64,000 bases of DNA from Kibdelosporangium philippinense. GTDB lineage: Bacteria; Actinomycetota; Actinomycetes; Mycobacteriales; Pseudonocardiaceae. How positions within the stretch are numbered: the first letter of the stretch is position 1; every line of letters starts with the position of its first letter. The DNA lies in NCBI RefSeq assembly GCF_021390435.2, contig NZ_JAJVCN010000005.1:186001-250000 (forward strand), given 5' to 3'. Shown here one piece after another: positions 1-8,326 of the stretch. Position numbers and translations under genes: made by a program. The notes beneath the pieces are model-generated. The model had not been told where the DNA came from and did no database searches. It saw only the letters and a list, made by a program, of their open reading frames with translations.

Positions 1-1
1 C

Positions 2-1573
2 GACGACGCGACATCCGGGGAAGTCCACGCGGTGCGGGAGGTGCTGCGGGGCCGCGGGCACGCGATCGCCAGCGCGTTCGCGGCCTACTCCGAGCACAAC
101 TACTACCGCCGGGTCCGGCTCCGCGGGCCGGTCACCGTGCTGGCCGATCGCCGGCTCGGCAAGGGCGACCTGCTCTCGATCCCGGAATTGGCGGCAGTAG
201 CGCATCTGCCGATCGACGAGTCCACCCCTGGCCTGCAACGGGCCGGCGCCAAGGCCGTGCCGCCCCCACCGGGCATCTCCACGACCGGCGAGCAGATCAA
301 ACCGCTCGGGCTGTCGGACTCCGGGCACTCCCGCCCGGTCGGGTTGCACGTCGCCGACGCCCGCCACCACCTGCACATCCTCGGCGCCACCGGGTCCGGC
401 AAGTCTGAGCTGATGGCGCGGATGATCCTGGCCGACGCCGAGGCCGGGCGTGGCGTGGTCGTGGTCGACCCGAAAGGCGACCTCGTCTCGGACATCCTCA
501 TGCGCCTACCCGAGGAACTCGGCGAGAAGGTGGTGCTGTTCGACGCCGACTCCCGAGCCCGCCCACCGGTGCTCAACCCACTGGAAGGAACCGACAAGGC
601 GCGTGCGGTCGACAACCTGGTGTCGATCTTCTCCCGGATCTACGCGTCCTCGTGGGGGCCGCGTACCGACGACATCCTGCGCGCAGGGTTGCTGACCCTG
701 ACCGCGATGCCCGGCACGCCGACCCTGGTCGACCTGCCGAAGCTGCTCACGGTGCCGGCGTTCCGGCAGCGGGCGTGCGACCAGATCGACGACGAGGTGC
801 TCAAGGGCTTCTGGTCCTGGTACGACGACCTGTCCGACGCCAGCCGGGCGCAGGTTATCGCGCCGCTGATGAACAAGGTCCGCGGTTTCCTGCTGCGCCC
901 GTTCGTCCGCGCCGCGATCGCGGGCGGCACCTCCACTGTGGATATGGACGAGGTGCTTAACACCGGCGGCATCTGCCTGGTGCGCATCGCCCGTGACGCG
1001 CTGGGCATGGAAACCGCCCGGCTGGTCGGCTCCATCGTGGTCGCTCGCACCTGGCAAGCCGCCACCCGCCGAGCCCGCATCCCCCAGCGTCAGCGCCGCG
1101 ACTGCGGCCTGTATGTGGACGAGTGCCACAACTTCCTGAATCTCGCCTACCCGCTGGAAGACATGTTGGCGGAGGCGAGGGGCTATCGGCTGTCGATGGC
1201 GTTGGCGCACCAGTATCTCGGCCAACTGCCCAAGGAGCTCGAAGAGGGCATCAGCACCAACGCCCGGTCAAAGATCTTCTTCAACGCCAGCCCGGAGGAC
1301 GCGAAACGGCTCGCGCGGCACACCATGCCGCGGCTGTCTGATCACGACCTGTCCAACCTCGGCGTCTACCACGTCGCAGCCCGGCTCGTCCTGGGCGGCG
1401 AGGAGGCGCCGCCGTTCACCGCGGTCACCGAGAAGCTCCCGCCCGCGATTCCCGGACGTGCCAAGGCAATCCGCAAAGCCGCCAGGATCAACACCCGTCC
1501 GCCCGTCGCTGACGCCGACAACGCATCGGGCCAAGCCGGGCAGCCCACTGTGGACCCACGCCGAGCGGCCTAG
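2..1573 (+). CDS. type IV secretion coupling ATPase (VirD4/TraD-like), 5' end cut by window edge
   Basis: A hexameric DNA-pumping ATPase that would couple transferred DNA to a conjugation channel at the inner membrane. The frame is open from base 2 with no stop before the first GTG at base 32, so the true start, probably with the membrane segments, lies left of the window. The visible 523 residues hold a Walker A motif GATGSGKS (about residue 128), a Walker B-like VVVVDPKGD some 35 residues later, a DECHNF box near residue 375, and a late Q-rich sensor region typical of TraD/VirD4 and HerA-type ATPases. The replication-relaxation gene follows downstream, which supports a conjugative element. 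Which subfamily it belongs to cannot be settled without the N-terminus. Confidence 0.88.
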   Translation, partial: DDATSGEVHAVREVLRGRGHAIASAFAAYSEHNYYRRVRLRGPVTVLADRRLGKGDLLSIPELAAVAHLPIDESTPGLQRAGAKAVPPPPGISTTGEQIKPLGLSDSGHSRPVGLHVADARHHLHILGATGSGKSELMARMILADAEAGRGVVVVDPKGDLVSDILMRLPEELGEKVVLFDADSRARPPVLNPLEGTDKARAVDNLVSIFSRIYASSWGPRTDDILRAGLLTLTAMPGTPTLVDLPKLLTVPAFRQRACDQIDDEVLKGFWSWYDDLSDASRAQVIAPLMNKVRGFLLRPFVRAAIAGGTSTVDMDEVLNTGGICLVRIARDALGMETARLVGSIVVARTWQAATRRARIPQRQRRDCGLYVDECHNFLNLAYPLEDMLAEARGYRLSMALAHQYLGQLPKELEEGISTNARSKIFFNASPEDAKRLARHTMPRLSDHDLSNLGVYHVAARLVLGGEEAPPFTAVTEKLPPAIPGRAKAIRKAARINTRPPVADADNASGQAGQPTVDPRRAA

Positions 1574-1597
1574 CTCACCACTTTCGTTGCCCCACAA

Positions 1598-1649
1598 CGC
1601 ATGCGGGGCTCACGCACGCCGCCACACGGCGTCGCAGGCCCCGCATGCG
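1598..1649. terminator. nested perfect hairpin after the coupling ATPase gene
   Basis: A 12-bp perfect inverted repeat (CGCATGCGGGGC at 1598-1609, its complement at 1638-1649) encloses a second perfect 6-bp stem (ACGCCG 1616-1621, CGGCGT 1627-1632). On the + strand it is followed by CCTTGTTT. It starts 25 bases after the ATPase stop, so a terminator is the simplest reading. Its place just before the replication-relaxation gene also allows a cruciform transfer or replication site. Confidence 0.5.
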
Positions 1650-1702
1650 CCTTGTTTCACCACACCACTGCTGGCTACCGGCGACCTGGGAGGTGCCTCA
1701 TC

Positions 1703-2758
1703 ATGATCACGAATCCGACACCGCAGCGGGCGCTGCGCGGCCACATGCCCCAACGCCCCACACCACGGGCAGCCACCACCGGGGCGCACCACGCCCAGCT
1801 CGCCGGGCGACTCACCCCGCGGGACCGGTGGCTGGCCCGGATGCTCCACGAGCACAAGGTGTTCACCACCCAGCAGTTCGTCGAGATGGCGTTCCCGACC
1901 ACACGCGCGGCCAACCACCGCCTGCTCGATCTGTTCAAGTGGCGGGTCGTCGACCGGTTCCAACCGTTCGTGACCTCCGGCACCGCGCCGATGCACTACG
2001 TGCTCGACATCGCCGGAGCGGTCGCCCTGGCCTACGAAGACGGCCTCGACCCCAAGAAACTCGGCTACCGTCACGAGGACGCGGTCGGCATTGCGCACTC
2101 GCTGCGCCTGGCGCACACCGTGGGCGTCAACGGCTTCTTCAGCACCCTCGTGGCGCTCAGCCAACGCCCCGGCGCCCGCGGACGCCTGACCGCATGGTGG
2201 TCCGAGTTGCGCTGCGGCCGGCACTTCGGCGACATGGCCCGCCCCGACGCCTACGGCCGCTGGCGCGAAGACGGACACGAGATCGAGTTCTTCCTCGAAT
2301 TCGACTTCGGCACCGAGGACCTCGGCACGCTCGCCAGCAAACTGTCCGGCTACGAAAAGCTCGCCACCACAACAGGAATCACCACACCCGTCCTCGTGTG
2401 GCTGCCCACCAACCGGCGCGAAACCACCGCGCGCCGCGCACTGACCGACGCACTGTCCCAACTGGACCGTCCCACACGGGTGCCGGTGGCCACCAGCGCC
2501 GCGGACGTCGCGGGCGTGGCCGGCGAGAACAACCCCGCCGTCGCCCGGTGGCTACCGATCTCCGGCCCAGCCGCGCGACGGCCCGGCCGACTCCGGCTCG
2601 TCGAACTCGCCCTGCTCTGGCCCCACACCGACACCGCGCAGACGAATCAGCCGTCGACGCAGCCGTCGACCTCGACCACCAGCCGGCAAGCGCCCGCAGA
2701 GCTCGCCGCTCCGGCACCGCTCCCACCACGCCCACCGACCACCCGCTTCCGGAGGTGA
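1703..2758 (+). CDS. replication-relaxation family protein
   Basis: 351 residues. Matches the actinobacterial replication-relaxation family (PF13814 type), which accompanies conjugation and replication genes on plasmids and integrative elements. The N-terminal half has a winged-helix-like stretch (LTPRDRWLARMLHEHKVFTT, about residues 35-54) and the middle a HEIEFFLEFDFGTE segment of the kind seen in nuclease-like folds. The C-terminal 50 residues are Pro/Thr/Ser-rich and probably disordered. ATG at 1703 is preferred over in-frame starts back to 1601 because GGGAGG lies 9 bases upstream. Its stop is 3 bases before the next gene, whose ribosome binding site (GGAGGTG) overlaps the end of this one. 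Biochemical role unproven; DNA binding is inferred. Confidence 0.8.
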   Translation: MITNPTPQRALRGHMPQRPTPRAATTGAHHAQLAGRLTPRDRWLARMLHEHKVFTTQQFVEMAFPTTRAANHRLLDLFKWRVVDRFQPFVTSGTAPMHYVLDIAGAVALAYEDGLDPKKLGYRHEDAVGIAHSLRLAHTVGVNGFFSTLVALSQRPGARGRLTAWWSELRCGRHFGDMARPDAYGRWREDGHEIEFFLEFDFGTEDLGTLASKLSGYEKLATTTGITTPVLVWLPTNRRETTARRALTDALSQLDRPTRVPVATSAADVAGVAGENNPAVARWLPISGPAARRPGRLRLVELALLWPHTDTAQTNQPSTQPSTSTTSRQAPAELAAPAPLPPRPPTTRFRR

Positions 2759-2761
2759 ACC

Positions 2762-3721
2762 ATGAAGATCGCCAGCGCAGCCCTCGCGGCCATCATCGCC
2801 TTTCCCATCCTCATCGGCGGCATCGGCCAAGCCATCGTCACGGCGATCTTCGGCAGCGGCAGTACCCAGCCCAGCCAGCAAGCGCTTGCCGACATCCCCG
2901 CCGACTACCTCGACCTCTACCAAACGGCGGCACCCGCGTGCCCCGGCCTGGACTGGTCCATCCTCGCCGCTATCGGCAAGATCGAATCCGACCACGGCCG
3001 CAGCACCCTGCCCGGCGTCCGCAGCGGCCACAACGGCGTCCACGGCCCGACCGAGGGAGCCATGGGTCCGATGCAATTCATGCCCACGACGTGGCGTGAT
3101 GTGCGGGCCCGACACCCCGAAATCGGCGCTGATGTATACCGGCCCGAGAATGCCATACCCGGAGCAGCTCACTACCTGTGCGACTCCGGTGCGCAGAAAG
3201 ACATTCGCAAGGCGATCTTTGCCTACAACCACGCCGACTGGTACGTCAACGACGTTCTGGCACAGGCCAAGAAGTACGGCGACGCGATGGTCGGCACGGG
3301 AACCTGCACCACGATCCAGGCACCCAACCCAGCCGCCGCCATGGCGATCAACTACGCCTGCGGCCAACTCGGCCTGCCCTACGTCTGGGGCGGTAATGGA
3401 CCCGACGGCGGTCACGCCGGATTCGACTGCTCTGGGCTCACCAAGGCCGCATACGGCGCCGCCGGGATCACCCTACCCCGAACCGCGCAAACCCAATACA
3501 ACGCCGGGCCGCTCGTCCCAGCCGGAGAACCTTTGCTTCCCGGTGACCTGATCTTCTACGGCACACCGAACAACGTCCACCACGTGGGCCTGTACATCGG
3601 CGCAGGGAAGATGGTGCACGCGTCGACCTTCGGCCAGCCGGTCAAGATCAGCCCATACCGCTGGAACGGAGATGACTACCTCGCAGCGAGCCGGCCAGTT
3701 AACCGGGATTTATTGCATTAG
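2762..3721 (+). CDS. conjugation-type cell-wall hydrolase: lytic transglycosylase plus NlpC/P60 peptidase
   Basis: 319 residues with an N-terminal hydrophobic segment (residues 3-30, uncleaved anchor or signal). A lysozyme-like lytic transglycosylase domain follows (about 45-165; catalytic Glu probably in AAIGKIESDHG, with GPMQFMPTTW and AIFAYNHADWYV), then an NlpC/P60 (C40) endopeptidase domain (about 185-315) with catalytic Cys in GFDCSGL and His in HHVGLYIG. Such two-domain hydrolases open peptidoglycan locally for the conjugation channel, matching the coupling ATPase two genes upstream. The stop codon TAG lies inside a short inverted repeat. Confidence 0.9.
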   Translation: MKIASAALAAIIAFPILIGGIGQAIVTAIFGSGSTQPSQQALADIPADYLDLYQTAAPACPGLDWSILAAIGKIESDHGRSTLPGVRSGHNGVHGPTEGAMGPMQFMPTTWRDVRARHPEIGADVYRPENAIPGAAHYLCDSGAQKDIRKAIFAYNHADWYVNDVLAQAKKYGDAMVGTGTCTTIQAPNPAAAMAINYACGQLGLPYVWGGNGPDGGHAGFDCSGLTKAAYGAAGITLPRTAQTQYNAGPLVPAGEPLLPGDLIFYGTPNNVHHVGLYIGAGKMVHASTFGQPVKISPYRWNGDDYLAASRPVNRDLLH

Positions 3722-3727
3722 ATGCAA
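3713..3727. promoter_or_regulatory. inverted repeat TTGCAT-TAG-ATGCAA over the stop codon
   Basis: A perfect 6-bp inverted repeat with a 3-base centre that is itself the stop codon of the upstream hydrolase. Too short for a terminator stem on its own; an operator or recombinase half-site is possible. Confidence 0.3.
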
Positions 3728-3736
3728 CATTGCGCA

Positions 3737-3773
3737 CGGTTGGGGACCGTTGAATAGTCCCATGTCGGGACAT
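3737..3773. promoter_or_regulatory. cluster of overlapping inverted repeats upstream of the recombinase trio
   Basis: Overlapping short palindromes: CGGT-TGGGG-ACCG, GTCCC-ATGTC-GGGAC and ATGTC-GG-GACAT. They sit in the 149-bp gap between the hydrolase gene and the tyrosine recombinase. Such nested repeats are typical of recombinase-binding or operator regions. No matching copy was found downstream of the trio, so an attachment-site role is only a guess. Confidence 0.35.
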
Positions 3774-3840
3774 TTTGACGCCTCTGGCGGTGGGCGTCGG
3801 CGTGTCGCTGACCTGCGACGGCCGTAGCGGGTGCAACGAT

Positions 3841-3857
3841 GTTGTATCCGATACAAC
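3841..3857. promoter_or_regulatory. 17-bp palindromic operator candidate before the tyrosine recombinase
   Basis: GTTGTATC-C-GATACAAC is a perfect 8-bp inverted repeat with a one-base centre. It ends 3 bases before the GGAGGTG ribosome binding site, so bound protein would block initiation. The HTH protein encoded by the second gene of the trio is the obvious candidate ligand (inference). Confidence 0.6.
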
Positions 3858-3870
3858 CTGGAGGTGGGTG

Positions 3871-4992
3871 ATGGTGCGACAGGTTGATCTGCCGGGTGCG
3901 GCGCACCTGGTACTCGATTCGGGTGTGCGTTACTTGGATCCGGCGCCGGCGGTGTTCGAAGCGATGCTGGAAGGCTGGGCGCGGCAGCAGAAGAGTCGGT
4001 TCCTGAGCGAGGCGGGCACGATTGTTCCGCGGGTGCGGCTGGTTCGACGCTTCGCGGGGTTCACCGACCAGTACCCGTGGGAGTGGACACCGGGCGAGTT
4101 GGAGGCGTTCACGGTGGACATCATGTCGGGTGCGCATCCTGCCGTGCAGTCCACAATCCGGTCGTATCACGGGGCTTTACGGATGTTCTGTGAGTTCGTT
4201 GCCGATGCCCGGTATGGGTGGCTGGCCGAGTGTGAGCAGCGGTTCGGACAGTTTCCAGTGCAGATTGCGCATGAGTGGAACACCGTCGCACACGTGGTTG
4301 ACTACGAAGGCCAGCCGGGGCGGCGAGCGCTGACCTACGACGAGGTGCAGGCGTTGTTCGACGCGGCGGACGCGCGTGTCGAACGCGTCCGCCGGCGAGG
4401 TCGCAAGGGCGTGTTGGCGGCGTGGCGGGACGCGGCGATCCTGAAGACAGTATACGCCTACGGGTTGCGCCGCCGTGAACTCGCCCGACTGGACACTGTG
4501 GACTTTCGCCGCAACCCGCGTGCCGTGCAGTATGGCACCTATGGGTCGGTGCAGGTCCGGTATGGCAAGGCATCCAAGGGAAGTCCGCCGAAGCGGCGAA
4601 CGGTGTTGACCGTACCGGAGATGGATTGGATCGTCGACGTGCTCACCGAATGGTGCGAGGAGATCCGCCCGCTGTTGTTCCCGGGCTCGCATCCGGCGTT
4701 GTGGGTGACCGAGCGGCGGAGTCGGATATCGATGCGGTCGGTCAACGAGGCGTTCCGCGACGCCCGCCTGGATGCCCGGCTGCCGGAGGAACTCGACCTG
4801 CATGCGCTGCGCCACTCCTATGTCACGCATCTTCTGGAGTTCGGTTATCCGGCTTTGATGGTGCAGCAACAGGTTGGGCACGCCTGGGGTAGCACGACCG
4901 CGCTGTATACGTCGGTGTCGGACGAGTTCCGCAACCGCTTGCTGGAACAGTCCCTGCAAACCCACCCGGAGCTATGGACGGAGACAACGTGA
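3871..4992 (+). CDS. tyrosine recombinase, first gene of trio 1
   Basis: 373 residues; a site-specific recombinase with a complete catalytic set: Arg I in YGLRRREL, the LHALRHS box (His and Arg II), GH in QVGHAWG and a tyrosine nucleophile in TALYTSV. The N-terminal third is an SAM-like core-binding domain. ATG 3871 has GGAGGTG 4 bases upstream; the frame stays open to 3775 but has no comparable site there. The stop TGA overlaps the GTG of the next gene. Same gene order and coupling recur in the two copies near 47 and 53 kb, but the protein sequence is clearly different. Confidence 0.9.
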   Translation: MVRQVDLPGAAHLVLDSGVRYLDPAPAVFEAMLEGWARQQKSRFLSEAGTIVPRVRLVRRFAGFTDQYPWEWTPGELEAFTVDIMSGAHPAVQSTIRSYHGALRMFCEFVADARYGWLAECEQRFGQFPVQIAHEWNTVAHVVDYEGQPGRRALTYDEVQALFDAADARVERVRRRGRKGVLAAWRDAAILKTVYAYGLRRRELARLDTVDFRRNPRAVQYGTYGSVQVRYGKASKGSPPKRRTVLTVPEMDWIVDVLTEWCEEIRPLLFPGSHPALWVTERRSRISMRSVNEAFRDARLDARLPEELDLHALRHSYVTHLLEFGYPALMVQQQVGHAWGSTTALYTSVSDEFRNRLLEQSLQTHPELWTETT

Positions 4993-5315
4993 CGCGCTCC
5001 ATGAGCTATGTATGGCATCTGCGCGCGAAGATGGCGGAGAGGGGCCTGTTTCAAACCTCCGAGCTGGTGCCGCTGCTGGCCGAGCGTGGTATCCAGTTGT
5101 CGAGGGAGCAGGTCTACCGGTTGGTGACCCAACCGCCGCAACGGTTGTCGATGGACACCCTCGCGGCGTTGTGCGACATCCTTGACGTCACCCCGAATGA
5201 CCTGATCGAGATCACCGCGGCGGCCAACCAGGTTCGTAAGACCGCAAGCGGCCGCGGGACCCGCCGGGCGCCGACGGCCCGGCGCACCACGATCCGCCGC
5301 CCGGACGGGACGTGA
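4989..5315 (+). CDS. small HTH (XRE/Cro-like) protein, second gene of trio 1
   Basis: 108 residues. The helix-turn-helix covers about residues 10-75: SELVPLLAERG, then LSREQVYRLV, then LDVTPNDLIE, the pattern of the YozG/XRE-3 group. The tail is basic and Arg/Thr-rich. I chose GTG 4989, which overlaps the recombinase stop as GTGA and implies translational coupling; in-frame ATGs at 4974 and 5001 are alternatives. Probable role: repressor of the trio or DNA-bending helper of the recombinase, like the third small protein of Tn554-type elements (inference). Confidence 0.75.
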   Translation: MTRSMSYVWHLRAKMAERGLFQTSELVPLLAERGIQLSREQVYRLVTQPPQRLSMDTLAALCDILDVTPNDLIEITAAANQVRKTASGRGTRRAPTARRTTIRRPDGT

Positions 5316-5322
5316 GCTGGTC

Positions 5323-7680
5323 ATGGCGCCGCGTCTGTCCTCTCAACCTGGTACTGCGACTGGGGTTGTGACCGAGTGGATCGTTACCCACGTCCGGACC
5401 GCGCTTCCCATAGCAAGTGGAGACGTGGCGCGGGCCGCAGTGAGCGTGGCGGCGAGGAGTGCGCGGGGCATGGCGGTGCTGCGCGATCATCTAAAGCAGC
5501 ATCCCGACGCACTGACCTCTGGACATCCGGACGTCGCACCAGTGGTGTGCAGGTTCATCCGGGCATTGGCCGACGCTGGGACCGGCGCGGTGTTGCCGGA
5601 GTGCAGCCGCTGCCACCGGCCGGCGAGGCGTTTACCGAAGCCGGTCGATGGTGGGCGCATCTGTCCGTCTTGTGTGGACATCGAGAACGCCGAGCCGTGC
5701 AGTCGGTGCGGGCGATTGCGTCCGGTCGTCACCCGCGACAGCGATGGGCCTGTCTGCCAAACATGCCGCGCACGCGATCACGCCACACACCGCGCCTGCG
5801 GCACCTGCGGGCAGGTCGAGCGGATCGTCGCCCGATCCGCCGACGGTGCCGGGATGTGCCGACGCTGCTACCAGGCGCGGCGCGTGCCCGAGCGATGTTG
5901 CCGGTGCGGGGAGGACCGCGTGCCGGCCACCCGCACCTCGGATGGCCCAGTCTGTGAGCGCTGTTACCGCACACCCGATCAGCGTTGTGACGGATGCGGA
6001 CGCATCCGGCCCTTGAAAACCCGGCGCACCGACGTGCTGCCTGCCCTGTGTTCCGGCTGCTATCGCGGACGATCTGCAACCTGTACGACGTGCGGAAGAG
6101 TCCGGCCTACCAAGCGCTGCTCCGCACGCCAAGGTGAGGCGACGTGCGCGAGTTGCTGGCCCCGTTCGAGGCGCGTCTGTGCCCGCTGTCAGCGGGTCAA
6201 GGCGATTCTGACTCGTTGGCCGATTGGCGACGTGTGCGCCGCCTGCTATGCCTGGGTCCGCAAACACCCCGCGACGTGCACCGGCTGCGGTGCGATCCGA
6301 CCGTTGATCGGCACTGACTCCGCAGACACACCGATCTGTGGTCCCTGCGCCGGACAGTCCGATCGCGACTACACCTGCCCACGATGCGGCGAGTCCGGCT
6401 TCGCCCAAACCATCGGGCGCTGCCTGCGCTGCGAGGTCGGTGACCGCATTCACGAGTTGCTCGCCGACGCCGACGGCGTCCTACGACTGGATCTCCAGCC
6501 GTTCGTCACCGCCCTGGCCACAGTCGACTCCCCAAACGCCGTCCTGCAGTGGCTACGGCCGGGCCAACCCGCCGCGCACCTGCTGGAATGGATCCACGCC
6601 ATCGACGTACCAGTCACCCACGACCTGCTCGACTGCCTCCCACCGGGGCTCGCGGTGCATCGGCTACGCCAAACTCTTGTACACACCGGTGTCCTACCCG
6701 AACGCGACGAGTACCTGGAACGGCTCGTGCCCTGGCTGGACAATCTGCTCGCCGACCAGCCAGCCACGCGCGCCCACCTGCTGCGCACCTACGCCACCTG
6801 GACTGTGCTGCGCCGCGCCCGCTATCGCGCCCGCAGCAAGCAGTTCACTCCCGGCGCGAACAATTGGGCTCGATCCCGTTTGCGCGCCGCGCTACGGCTG
6901 CTGTGCTGGATCGACGAGCAGGGACTGGAGCTGGGCTCGATACGCCAGGACCACATCGACCAGTGGCTGCTCACCGGCCGTCCGGAATCCACCTACCCCG
7001 CGCGGGAATTCCTGCACTGGGCCCGGCAACGACGACTTGCCGGGGCCGTAGCCATCCCGAAGAAACGCTCGCGCACCACACTGGCACCGATCACTGACGA
7101 CGAACGTTGGCAACAGCTGCGGCGCTGCCTGCACGACAACACCTTGCCCACTCCGGTGCGGGCGGCCGGGGCACTGGTGTTGCTCTACGGTCTGCCGGTC
7201 AGCCGAGTCGCCCTCCTACGGTGCGACGACATCCACATCGACACCGACCAATGTGCCTGGGTGCACTACGGGCGCCACCGGCTCCGGCTGCCGCCCGCCG
7301 TTGCCGCAGTTGTGCTCGCCCAACGCGATCAAGCCACGACCGTCTCCCCGGTTGGCCGCAGCCACCCCGGCGGCGTCGCATGGCTATTCCCTGGTGGCTT
7401 TCCCGGGCGGCCCGCACGTGACGCCCTCTATCGAGGTCTCCGCCTCCATCTGCACGTTCACCTACGGCGTGCCCGCAGCGCCGCCCTCGCCGGGCTGGCC
7501 GCGGAACTTCCCGCCGCAGTCCTCGCCCAACTACTGGACATCAACATCAACACCGCCCTCACATGGACGCGCCATACGCAAGCCGACTGGACCGCCTACC
7601 TCGCCGCACGCCGCAATACCACGGACACGAAACCCTGTCTGACAAACAAAGTCGGGCTAATACGTGGGCCAGCCGAGTAG
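5323..7680 (+). CDS. nine-zinc-ribbon protein with degenerate tyrosine-recombinase domain, third gene of trio 1
   Basis: 785 residues. Residues about 93-370 contain nine successive CxxC...CxxC zinc ribbons (CSRCHRP, CSRCGRL, CGTCGQV, CCRCGED, CDGCGRI, CTTCGRV, CARCQRV, CTGCGAI, CPRCGES), each with its second CxxC about 15-20 residues later. The C-terminal ~300 residues resemble the core-binding and catalytic domains of tyrosine recombinases, but key residues are changed: Arg I is Pro (YGLPVSRVALL) and the nucleophile position is Trp (NTALTWTR). It is therefore probably a non-catalytic DNA-binding partner of the first recombinase. It begins 7 bases after the HTH stop. The final ~20 residues are unlike the family and may have been altered at the 3' boundary. 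Confidence 0.75.
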   Translation: MAPRLSSQPGTATGVVTEWIVTHVRTALPIASGDVARAAVSVAARSARGMAVLRDHLKQHPDALTSGHPDVAPVVCRFIRALADAGTGAVLPECSRCHRPARRLPKPVDGGRICPSCVDIENAEPCSRCGRLRPVVTRDSDGPVCQTCRARDHATHRACGTCGQVERIVARSADGAGMCRRCYQARRVPERCCRCGEDRVPATRTSDGPVCERCYRTPDQRCDGCGRIRPLKTRRTDVLPALCSGCYRGRSATCTTCGRVRPTKRCSARQGEATCASCWPRSRRVCARCQRVKAILTRWPIGDVCAACYAWVRKHPATCTGCGAIRPLIGTDSADTPICGPCAGQSDRDYTCPRCGESGFAQTIGRCLRCEVGDRIHELLADADGVLRLDLQPFVTALATVDSPNAVLQWLRPGQPAAHLLEWIHAIDVPVTHDLLDCLPPGLAVHRLRQTLVHTGVLPERDEYLERLVPWLDNLLADQPATRAHLLRTYATWTVLRRARYRARSKQFTPGANNWARSRLRAALRLLCWIDEQGLELGSIRQDHIDQWLLTGRPESTYPAREFLHWARQRRLAGAVAIPKKRSRTTLAPITDDERWQQLRRCLHDNTLPTPVRAAGALVLLYGLPVSRVALLRCDDIHIDTDQCAWVHYGRHRLRLPPAVAAVVLAQRDQATTVSPVGRSHPGGVAWLFPGGFPGRPARDALYRGLRLHLHVHLRRARSAALAGLAAELPAAVLAQLLDININTALTWTRHTQADWTAYLAARRNTTDTKPCLTNKVGLIRGPAE

Positions 7681-7909
7681 CTCAACATCGTGCAGCGCTA
7701 CCGTCCCGTGCACAGCCTGATGCCGGACTGGGCGACGTGCCGCCGTTGACCGGCAAGGTCCTCTGGCAAACCGAATCAGCCCGGCACCCCGCTCATGGCT
7801 GCACGGTGGCTTGGCCACTGACATCGCGGCGTTAAGAACTGCGCTTCCGATGCCAAGGAACGGTTAAGGACAGACACCACAATGTCGTTGACCTGGTTGG
7901 CTGGTCACC

Positions 7910-8323
7910 ATGCCGAAACCCGACATCGACGGCCCCGCCGGGGGATACCGCAACGCGCCGACTGGAGCACCGGCCGTTGGCGCTGCCGTTCCCGGAGGCT
8001 CCACGCCGTGGTCGCCAAGTGGGCAGTTCTCAGTCGATACGGGAGAACTGGCGCAAGCCGTTGCCGCGTTTCGCGGCGCTGCGGAATCAGCCGTGGCTGC
8101 CCAGGCCGGTATGCCGAGCGCAACAGGAACCCCGTGGGGCACGGATCCGTTAGGCAAGTCGTTCGAAGGGCAGTACCTCGGACCGGCCGAAGGCGTGCAG
8201 GATGCTGTCAGCGCATTGGCCCGGTTGCTTGAGGACACAGCTGACAAACTCGACGCCATCCGGCGCAATGCCGAGACGACCGAGCAGAACGCGATCACCA
8301 TCGCCACGAGCCTGAGTAGCTGA
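7910..8323 (+). CDS. ESX/WXG100-type small secreted protein
   Basis: 137 residues. A Pro/Gly-rich leader (1-35) precedes an all-helical region (about 40-135) rich in Ala, Glu and Gln, with WGTDPLGKSFEG at the turn, in the manner of WXG100-type type VII secretion substrates. It is followed 3 bases later by a WXG100-like protein gene, a typical pairing. The ribosome binding site is weak (no good purine run before ATG 7910). No ESX secretion machinery lies in the window. Confidence 0.65.
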   Translation: MPKPDIDGPAGGYRNAPTGAPAVGAAVPGGSTPWSPSGQFSVDTGELAQAVAAFRGAAESAVAAQAGMPSATGTPWGTDPLGKSFEGQYLGPAEGVQDAVSALARLLEDTADKLDAIRRNAETTEQNAITIATSLSS

Positions 8324-8326
8324 AGC

